NCBI GenBank assembly: GCA_016708025.1
Contig: JADJGQ010000002.1
Location: 806,001-870,000, forward strand
Direction of reading: 5' to 3'
Length of the DNA stretch: 64,000 nucleotides
Origin: a bacterium
GTDB taxonomy: Bacteria > Zixibacteria > MSB-5A5 > GN15 > FEB-12
This document shows positions 1-7,535 of the stretch, in pieces. Each line of letters starts with the position of its first letter. Position 1 is the first letter of the stretch. Both the position numbers and the translations under genes were made by a program. The notes under the pieces were generated by a model. It worked only from the letters and a program-made list of their open reading frames with translations, was not told the DNA's origin and did not search any database.

Positions 1-131
1 ACGGCCGCAGTGTTTTCGAGAGCAGCCATATCACGACCTTGCAGGAGCAGGCGCGTATCCGGTTCGGCGAGCTGTTCGGCGATAGCGCGCCCGATGCCGC
101 GACTGGCGCCGGTGATCAAAATACGCTGCAT
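1..131 (-). CDS. Short-chain dehydrogenase/reductase, N-terminal fragment (cut by window edge)
   Basis: Only the first 43 codons lie in the window. They encode a beta strand followed by the classical SDR nucleotide-binding motif TGASRGIG (T-G-x3-G-x-G) near residues 7-14, so this is an NAD(P)(H)-dependent Rossmann-fold reductase. Its ATG shares a base with the TGA of the upstream PTPS-like gene (TGATG), so the two are probably translationally coupled. Following folE and a PTPS homologue, a sepiapterin-reductase-like role in tetrahydropterin synthesis is a reasonable inference, but the substrate-determining part is outside the window and an unrelated SDR cannot be excluded. Confidence 0.8.
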   Translation of the reverse strand, partial: MQRILITGASRGIGRAIAEQLAEPDTRLLLQGRDMAALENTAA

Positions 132-1357
132 CAGATCGATCTCCTGAGGGTAAAGCGATTGTTGGGGGTCTCCCAGAGACGGAGGCGTTGCAGGCGGCCA
201 TTGTAGGTTGCGTCAAGTTTTGGCCAGAGGATAGAAACGATATTTTCGCCGGTCGAGGTCTTTTCGGCGAAGTCAGCCACTTCGGCATCAAGATGTTTGA
301 ACGCCCAGGGAGAAATCGTGTCGCCGAGTCCGTTGTAGACCCAATTGAGGTCAGCGAGAGTGCCGCTCCGTTCATCCAGCGGGCCGCCGATAGTCGACTG
401 GACACGATAGAGGTGTCCATGGCCGGATGGGTTGTTGCATTTGCCATACAGCTCGCGATTGGCTTGAGCGGAGAGATTCGGATTATTGAGGCGGTGTGCG
501 GCGTGGAACATGCGCTCGACCCCTACGGTGGTTGATCGATCCTTCTGATATTCGGCGAAAAACCAACTGGTTTCATGCAGTCGCACCTGCGACATCGGCA
601 TGTGCGAACTTAGCTGATCAAAGCAAAATTTGGCGAGTGATTCGGTCGTTATAGGCCACCCCTTGAGCAGAGGAACCTCGTCGTTCAGGCTTTTGTGGTC
701 GAGCATCTGCTTGAGTTGATCCAGCGCGGCACATCGTTCGCGATAGGGAACCAAGAGGCCCATCTCCGGTTCAACCCGGCCCTCGACCGTCACTCGCAAT
801 CGATAGTTGTGACCGTGCCCCATCGGTGATGACGCTATCCCAAACAACTTCTGATTTTCTGCATCGGAGAGGTGCGGCGAACAGGTGCGGCGCGCGGCGG
901 AGAACTCGACCCAGAAATTCCGTTCGAAGCGTCCATCGGCATAGGCCGTCACCGAACTGAGGGGGGAAACTTCAAGATGGAGTGCTACCGGTTTTGCGGC
1001 GGTGTCCGAGAAGAAAGGCATAGCCTCCAACAACAACATGCGGGCGACGTTTTCAGGCGTCGGCGGGATCTCTTCAAAAGGAACGGTGTCAACATTGAGG
1101 AATTTATGATCGTAGCGCCCCTGCAACAGAGCCGACATCCGCTCCTTGATGATGCTGACATTGATCATCATTCCGAGCGATTCATCGACCGGACCATGGA
1201 AGACAAAATACGCGGTGTAGTTGTTGCCGATCCCGTATCGATTGCCTGCGGCCGCGCCGTAGTAATCGGCGTTGGCCTCAGGGGAGAGGCGGCTGTTGTG
1301 CATCCGCGCGGAGGCGGCAAATTCAAATCGTTTGCTAAGTGTGAGGTACATCGTCAA
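131..1357 (-). CDS. Triple-domain 6-pyruvoyl-tetrahydropterin synthase/QueD-like protein
   Basis: The 408-residue protein is about three times the usual 120-150 residues and contains three consecutive PTPS-like domains (about 5-140, 145-272 and 278-405). Domain 3 has the intact zinc triad (His288 in FHAAHRL, His313 and His315 in SGHGHLY), the catalytic-position Cys307 and the pterin-anchoring Glu396 (LWETPNN), but no Asp-His pair. Domain 2 keeps HGH (181-183), Asp220-His221 (LDHKSLND) and Glu262 (LHETS), but has Arg at the first zinc-His position and lacks the Cys. Domain 1 keeps Asp83-His84 but has lost all three zinc histidines (Ala17, Ile43, Asn45). The family converts dihydroneopterin triphosphate to 6-pyruvoyl-tetrahydropterin or 6-carboxytetrahydropterin. 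The gene lies 14 bp after folE, in the same direction, and touches the SDR start, so a pterin role is likely; the exact product is not certain. Confidence 0.85.
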   Translation of the reverse strand: MTMYLTLSKRFEFAASARMHNSRLSPEANADYYGAAAGNRYGIGNNYTAYFVFHGPVDESLGMMINVSIIKERMSALLQGRYDHKFLNVDTVPFEEIPPTPENVARMLLLEAMPFFSDTAAKPVALHLEVSPLSSVTAYADGRFERNFWVEFSAARRTCSPHLSDAENQKLFGIASSPMGHGHNYRLRVTVEGRVEPEMGLLVPYRERCAALDQLKQMLDHKSLNDEVPLLKGWPITTESLAKFCFDQLSSHMPMSQVRLHETSWFFAEYQKDRSTTVGVERMFHAAHRLNNPNLSAQANRELYGKCNNPSGHGHLYRVQSTIGGPLDERSGTLADLNWVYNGLGDTISPWAFKHLDAEVADFAEKTSTGENIVSILWPKLDATYNGRLQRLRLWETPNNRFTLRRSI

Positions 1358-1371
1358 GCCCGGGTCAGTCG

Positions 1372-1947
1372 TTACTTGAGCAAAGAGAGGAATTCGGCTC
1401 TGGTCTGCGGGTTATCGCGGAAAGTCCCCAGCAGGCAGGAGGTCTTCATGACCGAATTCTGTTTTTCGACTCCACGCATCATCATGCAAAGATGTTGCGC
1501 TTCGATAACCACACCAACCCCGGCGGCATCGGTATATTTCATGATCGTGTCGGCAATCTGCTTGGTGAGCTGTTCCTGTATCTGCAGGCGTCGAGCGAAC
1601 ACATCGACTACTCGTGCAACCTTGGAGAGCCCGAGGACTCGTCCCTGGGGCATATAGCCGACATGGCATTTCCCGATGAACGGCAATAGGTGGTGTTCGC
1701 ACATCGAATACATCTCGATATCCTTGACCAGGACCATTTCCTGGATATCCGACTCGAACAGCGCGTTATTGATCACTTCGTCGAGGTTTTGGTGATACCC
1801 ATTGGTCAGGTATTGGAGCGCTTTGGCCGCGCGTTTTGGTGTGGCGCGGAGTCCTTCACGGTTGCGGTCCTCACCGATACTATCAAGAAGCTGCGCGTAG
1901 AGCTGTTCCAGTTCATGCCCTTTGACGATCATCGTGGTCTTTTCCAT
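1372..1947 (-). CDS. folE: GTP cyclohydrolase I (type IA)
   Basis: This cytosolic enzyme converts GTP to 7,8-dihydroneopterin triphosphate, the first step of folate and tetrahydrobiopterin synthesis. The 191-residue length is normal. Visible hallmarks are MCEHHLLPF (Cys83 and His86 as zinc ligands, His85 catalytic), the GLSKVARVVDVFARR segment, and QHLCMMMRG with the third zinc ligand Cys154. The first ATG is used; a second Met follows five codons later and is an alternative start. It is the first gene of a tight minus-strand operon with the triple PTPS and an SDR, which favours supply of a reduced pterin cofactor over folate alone. No other folate genes are nearby. Confidence 0.95.
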   Translation of the reverse strand: MEKTTMIVKGHELEQLYAQLLDSIGEDRNREGLRATPKRAAKALQYLTNGYHQNLDEVINNALFESDIQEMVLVKDIEMYSMCEHHLLPFIGKCHVGYMPQGRVLGLSKVARVVDVFARRLQIQEQLTKQIADTIMKYTDAAGVGVVIEAQHLCMMMRGVEKQNSVMKTSCLLGTFRDNPQTRAEFLSLLK

Positions 1948-2020
1948 TGGTAAGCCTTTCCTGCAATATCTGCTTAACAGAGCCGGAAGGGGAGTGGTTT
2001 CCAGCTGTCAGGAATAAGCG

Positions 2021-2068
2021 AGATTGATTGTCTGGTCGAACCAGACCGACGGACGAGTCCGTCAATCT
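2021..2068 (-). other. Compact three-way-junction-like inverted repeats between phoU and folE
   Basis: Three nested pairings sit in 48 bp. The outer pairing is AGATTG (2021-2026) with CAATCT (2063-2068). Inside it is a perfect 7-bp hairpin, GTCTGGT (2030-2036) with ACCAGAC (2040-2046), and a perfect 6-bp hairpin, GACGGA (2048-2053) with TCCGTC (2058-2063), which shares base 2063 with the outer stem. It lies 43-90 bp past the phoU stop and about 75 bp before folE. It has no T-run, so it is not a clear intrinsic terminator; it could be a folE leader RNA, an operon-end structure or chance. Confidence 0.35.
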
Positions 2069-2110
2069 ATAGAGGCTGTTGTGCAGTAACGGGTTGGCGG
2101 AGTTATCGGC

Positions 2111-2800
2111 TTAAACCAATTGGCCGTTCGGGATCTGGTTATTCTCCGGTCCACCGTGGCGTACGATCGTCCCCTCGATCATATAGATGACATCCTCGGC
2201 GATATTGGTGGCATGGTCACCGATCCGTTCGAGCTGGCGGGAGACCGCCAAGAGATGGATGAGCGAGTCGAGCCGTTCCGGTTGATTGCGGATACCCGCT
2301 TTGACCCGCGAGTACATCTCGCGATTGATCTTGTCCAATTCATCGTCTGCGGCGCAGACGGCATCGGCCAGCGCCCGATCCGCATTGACCAGTGCATCCA
2401 GCGAACGGTGAAGCATCGACTGTGTCAGCGCCGACATTTTCGGAAAATCAAACGGGATCTCGATCTTCTCCTGACCGGAGAGGTAGATCGCGCGTTCGGC
2501 GATATTCACCGACAGGTCGCCGATCCGTTCGAGATCATTGTTGATCTTGAGGACGGCGATAATAAACCGAAGGTCGGTAGCGACTGGCTGATGCAGAGCG
2601 AGTATCTTGAGGCACTCTTCTTCGACATCAACTTCCATCTGGTCGATCGTGCCATCAGTATCCAGAACCTGACGCGCCAGTTTAGCGTCTCGTTCCGAAA
2701 TGGAGCGGACGGCTTTCTGAACGGACCCCTCCACAATGGCTGAGAGCGTCAGCAACTGGCGTTTGAGTTTCTCGATTTCCCGACGGAGATGGGTTGACAT
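2111..2800 (-). CDS. phoU: Phosphate signalling complex protein PhoU
   Basis: The 229-residue all-helical protein has the two repeated PhoU three-helix bundles. Each carries the acidic metal-binding style motif seen as NDLERIGD (about residues 90-97) and RQLERIGDHATNIAED (about 188-203). PhoU couples the PstSCAB transporter to the PhoR kinase and represses the Pho response when phosphate is plentiful. It is the last gene of the pst operon, 18 bp after pstB, which is the usual place for it. Length and start (MSTHLRREIE) are normal. Confidence 0.95.
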   Translation of the reverse strand: MSTHLRREIEKLKRQLLTLSAIVEGSVQKAVRSISERDAKLARQVLDTDGTIDQMEVDVEEECLKILALHQPVATDLRFIIAVLKINNDLERIGDLSVNIAERAIYLSGQEKIEIPFDFPKMSALTQSMLHRSLDALVNADRALADAVCAADDELDKINREMYSRVKAGIRNQPERLDSLIHLLAVSRQLERIGDHATNIAEDVIYMIEGTIVRHGGPENNQIPNGQLV

Positions 2801-2818
2801 GAATGGTCCTTACACTTC

Positions 2819-3652
2819 TTATCCGAAACGTCCCGTGATGTAATCTTCGGTTCGTTTCTTGGTCGGTTTGGTGAAGATCAATTTGGTTTCGCCGCACTCG
2901 ACCATCTGTCCCTCGTAGAAGAAGGCGGTAGTGTCCGAAACGCGGGCGGCCTGCTGCATATTGTGAGTGACGATCACGATCGTGTAGTTTTTCTTTAGCT
3001 CGCCGATCAAATCTTCGATCTTGGAGGTGGAGATCGGGTCGAGGGCCGATGCGGGTTCGTCCATCAAGAGCACTTCGGGACGGACCGCCAGCGCTCGTGC
3101 GATACAGAGTCGTTGCTGTTGACCACCGGAGAGGAGGTAGGCGTTCTTCTCCAGTTTGTCTTTCACTTCATCCCAGAGAAATGCCTTCTTCAGGGTGGTC
3201 TCAACTGCCTCGGTGATCAGGTTCTTATCGGAGATCCCGTTCACTTTGAGGCCGTAAGCGACGTTTTCGAAGATCGACTTCGGGAAAGGGTTGGACTTTT
3301 GGAAAACCATCCCGACTCGGGTGCGGATCGAGGAGACATCCTTCACATCCCGATAGAGATCGGTATTTTCCAGCTTGATCGTCCCCTCCATTCGAGTGCC
3401 GGGGATGGTGTCATTCATCCGGTTGAGGGTGCGGAGGAAAGTCGATTTTCCGCAGCCGGACGGACCTATCAAAGCGGTTACCCGGAACTTCTCAATATCG
3501 AGCGAGACATCATGGAGTGCCTGATGTTTGCCATAGAAGAAGTTCAGGTGACTGGCCGTCATCTTGTAGACGGGGTGTGGTTTCCCGTTGGGGATCAACT
3601 CGGATTGCACGCGGTCGTCCTCAAGCTCAAGGTTTTCTTCACGCACTGACAC
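2819..3652 (-). CDS. pstB: Phosphate ABC transporter ATP-binding protein
   Basis: This is the cytoplasmic ATPase that powers phosphate import through PstC/PstA. The 277 residues show Walker A GPSGCGKST (about 63-71), the Q-loop region GMVFQKSNPFP, the ABC signature LSGGQQQRLCIARAL, Walker B VLLMDEPASALDP and the switch His in VTHNMQQ. The charged 30-residue N-terminal extension before MTASHLNFFYG is slightly longer than in many PstB proteins, so Met31 is an alternative start; the first start overlaps the end of pstA by 14 bp, which fits coupled translation. Confidence 0.96.
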   Translation of the reverse strand: MSVREENLELEDDRVQSELIPNGKPHPVYKMTASHLNFFYGKHQALHDVSLDIEKFRVTALIGPSGCGKSTFLRTLNRMNDTIPGTRMEGTIKLENTDLYRDVKDVSSIRTRVGMVFQKSNPFPKSIFENVAYGLKVNGISDKNLITEAVETTLKKAFLWDEVKDKLEKNAYLLSGGQQQRLCIARALAVRPEVLLMDEPASALDPISTSKIEDLIGELKKNYTIVIVTHNMQQAARVSDTTAFFYEGQMVECGETKLIFTKPTKKRTEDYITGRFG

Positions 3653-4601
3653 GCCTCGTTCTGATTTTTGACCGGATCAGGATAGCGACAAAGTTCAGCA
3701 TAAAGGTCAGCAGGAGCAGGACCAGCACGGTCCCATAGAGGATCGGCTTGGTTTTCTCGACATCCGGTGACTGTGTCGCCATTACATAGGTGTGATATCC
3801 TAAAACCATGAATTGGTCGCTGAGTTTCGCGGGGAGATAGGGGAGGTAGTACGCGGCGCCGGTGAACATGATCGGAGCAACTTCGCCCGCTCCGCGTCCC
3901 ACCGCCAGAATGGCGCCGGTAAAAATACCGGGCATCGCCTGCGGGAGGATCACCCGGATAATCGTCTGTAATTTGGTGGCGCCGAGTGCGTAGCTCGCTT
4001 CTTTCAGTTCGCGCGGAATGCTGCGCAGTGCTTCTTCGGTGGAGACGATCACTACCGGCAGGGTCAGAAGGGCCATGGTCAGCGAAGCCCAAATGATAGC
4101 GGGCTGTCCCCAGACCGGACCTTCGCCAGCATGCAAAAACTTATCAAGGTTTCCGCCTACGAAGCTGATAAAAAAGCCGAGGCCAAAGAGGCCAAACACG
4201 ATTGAAGGGACACCGGCCAGGTTGTTGATGGCGATACGGAGCAATCGAGTTACTCCGGACTGCGGATCGGTATACTCCTGAAGATATACGGCGGTCAAAA
4301 CACCGACTGGTACGACCGCAATCACCATCAGTATCACTAAGAAAACAGTACCGAAAATTGCCGGGAAGATGCCGCCTTCTTCCATCCCGTTTTCAGGAGG
4401 GGAACTGACAAAATCCCAACTGAGGGTACCGATACCGCCGACAACCACATCGAATAGGATGATCCCCAGGATCGCCATAATGATCACGACTGCCAGAAAG
4501 AGCAGGCCGCGCGGAATCGCCCCGGAACTCTTCGCCCCAAACTGGTACTGGTGTCCCAGATCCGATGTGTTGAACGGGAGGTTGTCGGTTGGCTGGTTCA
4601 C
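3639..4601 (-). CDS. pstA: Phosphate ABC transporter permease PstA
   Basis: This 320-residue inner-membrane permease has about six hydrophobic helices and the EAA-type coupling motif around EALRSIPRELKEASYALGAT, followed by the ILPQAMPGIFTGAILAVGRG segment typical of PstA/PstC. It forms the phosphate channel with PstC. Its ATG overlaps the pstC stop by four bases (ATGA) and its end overlaps pstB, so the genes are coupled. The N-terminal 30 residues before the first helix are polar and cytoplasmic. Confidence 0.95.
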   Translation of the reverse strand: MNQPTDNLPFNTSDLGHQYQFGAKSSGAIPRGLLFLAVVIIMAILGIILFDVVVGGIGTLSWDFVSSPPENGMEEGGIFPAIFGTVFLVILMVIAVVPVGVLTAVYLQEYTDPQSGVTRLLRIAINNLAGVPSIVFGLFGLGFFISFVGGNLDKFLHAGEGPVWGQPAIIWASLTMALLTLPVVIVSTEEALRSIPRELKEASYALGATKLQTIIRVILPQAMPGIFTGAILAVGRGAGEVAPIMFTGAAYYLPYLPAKLSDQFMVLGYHTYVMATQSPDVEKTKPILYGTVLVLLLLTFMLNFVAILIRSKIRTRRVSA

Positions 4602-5566
4602 GACATTTTCCCCTGCAACCGCTCACGAAGCTTGGTCAGGATAATATCCCCGCCCAGATTGGTGAGGAAAGTGAAGATGAAGAGGAGAGTTCCGATCAGG
4701 AAAAGGACACTATAGTGAGGGCTGCCAAAAACGACCTCGGCAAGTTCCGCCGCGATCGTGGCCGAAAATGTTCTGATTGAATCGGTAAAACTGGTGGAAG
4801 AGATCGCCGCGTTGCCGGAGGCCATCAGGACGATCATGGTTTCGCCGATAGCGCGACCGAACCCCAGGACGATCCCTGCGGCGATGCCGGGCATGGCGGC
4901 AGGGAGAACCATGGTGAAAGAGACCTGCCAGGGATTGGCGCCCAGGGCGATAGCGGCATCGCGCAATGACTGCGGTACCGCGGACATGGCATCCTCGGCG
5001 ATCGTGAAGATGACCGGGATGATGGTGATGCCAAGGGCGAGTCCGGCATTCAGGGCATTAAGCCGATAGGTTAGCCCGAATGCACTCTGCAGAAAACTGG
5101 CGAGAACGATCAGGGCGAAAAATCCCAATACCACAGAAGGGATCCCGGCCAGCAATTCGATCACCGGCTTGATGATCTCCTTGGTTCGTTTACTGGCAAA
5201 TTCGGACGTGTAGATGGCGGCCATGACTCCGAGCGGCACGGCAAACAGCATGGCAACGAGCGCCGCCTTGAGTGTGCCGATAAAGAGCGGCATCAACGAG
5301 TACTTTGGAATATCGGAATTCGGCTGCCAGATAAACTTCGGATCTTCATCTTCATAGAACGCCTGTTTGAAGATCATCCGGTCGATGGTGACTTCTTCCT
5401 GTGTCACTTTGTCGGCGAAGATCGGGATGGCTTCTTTGAAGATAAAGATGAAGATCAGGATGATCGCGATCAGGGCCGCGTAGGCATTCAGGGCAATGAA
5501 TTTTTCGCCCAGGAACTCACGGAGTTTGGATTTCGGCTTAAACTGAAAGCGATCAAGTTGTTCCAT
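4598..5566 (-). CDS. pstC: Phosphate ABC transporter permease PstC
   Basis: This 322-residue inner-membrane permease pairs with PstA. Features include an N-terminal helix (about 28-48), a periplasmic loop of about 50 residues, the ELLAGIPSVVLGFFALIVL helix and the coupling motif SAVPQSLRDAAIALGANPWQ, followed by PAAMPGIAAGIVLGFGRAIGET. The order pstS-pstC-pstA-pstB-phoU is the canonical one. It starts 11 bp after pstS and overlaps pstA by four bases. Confidence 0.95.
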   Translation of the reverse strand: MEQLDRFQFKPKSKLREFLGEKFIALNAYAALIAIILIFIFIFKEAIPIFADKVTQEEVTIDRMIFKQAFYEDEDPKFIWQPNSDIPKYSLMPLFIGTLKAALVAMLFAVPLGVMAAIYTSEFASKRTKEIIKPVIELLAGIPSVVLGFFALIVLASFLQSAFGLTYRLNALNAGLALGITIIPVIFTIAEDAMSAVPQSLRDAAIALGANPWQVSFTMVLPAAMPGIAAGIVLGFGRAIGETMIVLMASGNAAISSTSFTDSIRTFSATIAAELAEVVFGSPHYSVLFLIGTLLFIFTFLTNLGGDIILTKLRERLQGKMS

Positions 5567-5577
5567 ATCTGATTCGC

Positions 5578-6474
5578 CTACGGCACCATGTTTTTGGCTG
5601 CGATCTCTTTCGGCAGCGGAATGTAGTCGACTGACTCAGCGACTGTCTGGCCGGCCTCGGAGAGCGCCCAGTTGAGCAGGGCTTTCGCTTCACCGGTCGG
5701 CACGCCGTTAAAGAACCAATAGAGTTCGCGCGCGATCGGGTAGGTGCCGTTGGTGATCGTTTCCATGTTCGGTTCGATAGCCGGGGAAGCGTCATCAACT
5801 TTTACTGCCAGGTGGCGAACATTGGATTCCCAGGCGATGCCGCCATAGCCGATGCCGTAGAGGTCTTTGCCGACCGTATTAACGACCGAGGCGGTTCCGG
5901 GGAGTGTCTGGACTTCGGGTGCAAAATCGCGTTTGAGCAGGACATGCTCTTTGAAGAAGGCGTAGGTTCCGGAGTTATTTTCGCGGCTATAAATGATGAT
6001 GCGTTTGTCCGGTCCGCCAAACTCTTTCCAGTTGGTGAGTTTGCCGGTGTAGATGTCTTTGAGCTGCCCGAGAGTGAGCGACTTGATCGGGTTGTCCTTA
6101 TGAACAAAGATCGCGATACCGTCGAGGGCGACCGCGTAACGGGTCGGCTTGATCCCCTTCTGCTCAGCCATCGCATACTCTTTCTTTTCCATATCGCGCG
6201 AGGCTTCGCAGATATCAGTACTTCCGTTCAAGAGTGCCGCAATGCCCGTACCGGTGCCACCGCCAGACACTTGAACCACCACGCCCGGGTGCAACTTCAT
6301 ATACTCCTCGGCCCATCGCTGACCGAGTCGGACGAGGGTGTCGGATCCTTTGATAGTGATTGTACCGGCTTTGGTTGGTTTGCCGGATTGAGCGACGGAT
6401 GTGCTAAACGCGACCGCGACGAGTGCCATCAGAAGTGACGTGATGGCTGCGGCCGTGGTGAACTTCTTAATCAT
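5578..6474 (-). CDS. pstS: Phosphate-binding periplasmic protein PstS (first gene of pstSCAB-phoU)
   Basis: This is the periplasmic high-affinity phosphate receptor. It begins with a Sec signal (MIKKFTTAAAITSLLMALVA, cleavage after about SVA-Q) and has no lipobox Cys, which points to a soluble periplasmic protein and a diderm cell. Phosphate-binding loops typical of the family are visible: IKGSDTLVRLG, QVSGGGTGTGIAAL, NGSTDICEASR and YSRENNSGTYAFF. The ribosome-binding site GGAGG lies just upstream of the ATG (TTTGGAGGTAGAAG-ATG). Three 11-bp Pho repeats lie about 86-118 bp upstream. It is a paralogue of the gene at 6661-7512. Confidence 0.94.
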   Translation of the reverse strand: MIKKFTTAAAITSLLMALVAVAFSTSVAQSGKPTKAGTITIKGSDTLVRLGQRWAEEYMKLHPGVVVQVSGGGTGTGIAALLNGSTDICEASRDMEKKEYAMAEQKGIKPTRYAVALDGIAIFVHKDNPIKSLTLGQLKDIYTGKLTNWKEFGGPDKRIIIYSRENNSGTYAFFKEHVLLKRDFAPEVQTLPGTASVVNTVGKDLYGIGYGGIAWESNVRHLAVKVDDASPAIEPNMETITNGTYPIARELYWFFNGVPTGEAKALLNWALSEAGQTVAESVDYIPLPKEIAAKNMVP

Positions 6475-6559
6475 CTTCTACCTCCAAAAAAAGCGCGTAG
6501 TCTGTTTTCAGCCCGAATGTTAGCTTCGCACTTTACACACCCAAGGTAACCTGGGTGAT

Positions 6560-6592
6560 GTTAGGTTTCTGTTAGGATACTGTCAGGATTCC
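6560..6592 (-). promoter_or_regulatory. Pho box array upstream of pstS operon
   Basis: Three tandem 11-bp units read on the plus strand as GTTAGGTTTCT, GTTAGGATACT and GTCAGGATTCC. In the direction of pstS they read CTGACA-N5-CTAACA-N5-CTAACA, matching the known spacing of PhoB/PhoP-type response-regulator sites (6-bp half-sites every 11 bp). A further single CTAACA lies nearer the gene, at about 6518-6523. PhoB at 10945-11631 is the obvious binder; this is inference from pattern and context. Confidence 0.7.
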
Positions 6593-6615
6593 CCTCACCT
6601 ACGGAATGAATTTGA

Positions 6616-6644
6616 AGAGAACGGGAAAAGGATTCCCGTTCTCT
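6616..6644 (-). terminator. Perfect 12-bp hairpin between pstS2 and the pstS operon
   Basis: AGAGAACGGGAA (6616-6627) and TTCCCGTTCTCT (6633-6644) form a perfect 12-bp stem with a 5-nt loop, 16 bp past the stop of the second pstS. The minus strand has only a weak T-rich tail after it, so it may be a Rho-independent terminator of low efficiency or an RNA-stabilising structure at the end of the porin-pstS2 transcript. Confidence 0.55.
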
Positions 6645-6660
6645 CGGATCTACTAACCGT

Positions 6661-7512
6661 TTACTTTACAGGGAAATACCCAACTTTGCTCACAACTTCC
6701 TGCCCTTTGTCGGAGAGGACAAACTCTACCAGTTTCTTGATCTCTCCCTGCGGTTTGTTACGCAGATACCAGTAAAGGAAGCGGGAGAGTGGATAATCAC
6801 CTGAACGGACAGTTTCCAGCGAGGGCTCGAAAGCGGGGGATTCCGCATTTCGTTTCAGTTTCGCGAATTTTACCCCTTTGGCATAGGCCGCGCCGCCGTA
6901 GCCGATCCCAAACTTGTCCTTCGCAACCGCGTTAACTACTGCCGCCGTCCCGGGAAGGGTCTGGGTCTGGGCCGCAAAGTCTTTTCCTTTAAGCACTTCG
7001 TCTTTGAAATAGGTATAGGTGCCGGAGCTGTTTTCGCGGCCATACATGATGATTCGCTGGTCAGGCCCGCCAACCTCTTTCCAGTTGGTGATGGTCCCAA
7101 GATAGATCTTCTTGAGCTGTTCAATAGTCAACTCGGAGACCGGGTTTTCAGCGTGGAGGTAAACCGCGAGACCGTCGCGTGCGACCGGTATTTCAACTCC
7201 CGGGGTATTAAAGCGCTGTTTCAGCTTGTCTACCTCGCCCGGTTTGATCGGTCGGGAAGCTTCGCAGACATCGGTTGAACCGTTGATCAGCGCGGCAAAT
7301 CCGACACCGGAACCGCCGCCGGTAACCTGGATGATCGTTTCAGGATTATCCGCCATGAATCCTTCGGCCCAGCGCTGCCCGAGCATGAGCATGGTGTCGG
7401 ATCCTTTGAGCGTGACTGTTTGTCCCGCCTTGAGTGACAGGCCGATACTGGCCACCATCAGCAGTGCAACTGCCGCTGACCAGATGAACCGTGAGACTAA
7501 TCTGTTTTTCAT
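6661..7512 (-). CDS. pstS: Second phosphate-binding protein PstS
   Basis: This 283-residue paralogue of the pstS at 5578-6474 has the same architecture: signal peptide (to about GLSLKAG), LKGSDTMLMLGQRWAEGF, VTGGGSGVGFAAL, NGSTDVCEASR and YGRENSSGTYTYF. It is also without a lipobox. It sits 23 bp after the phosphate porin in the same direction and is separated from the main pst operon by a hairpin and Pho boxes, so it is probably co-expressed with the porin. It may hand phosphate from the porin to PstCA, or have a different affinity from the first PstS; neither can be told from sequence. Confidence 0.93.
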   Translation of the reverse strand: MKNRLVSRFIWSAAVALLMVASIGLSLKAGQTVTLKGSDTMLMLGQRWAEGFMADNPETIIQVTGGGSGVGFAALINGSTDVCEASRPIKPGEVDKLKQRFNTPGVEIPVARDGLAVYLHAENPVSELTIEQLKKIYLGTITNWKEVGGPDQRIIMYGRENSSGTYTYFKDEVLKGKDFAAQTQTLPGTAAVVNAVAKDKFGIGYGGAAYAKGVKFAKLKRNAESPAFEPSLETVRSGDYPLSRFLYWYLRNKPQGEIKKLVEFVLSDKGQEVVSKVGYFPVK

Positions 7513-7535
7513 ATTGATATCTCCTTTGCTCTGAT

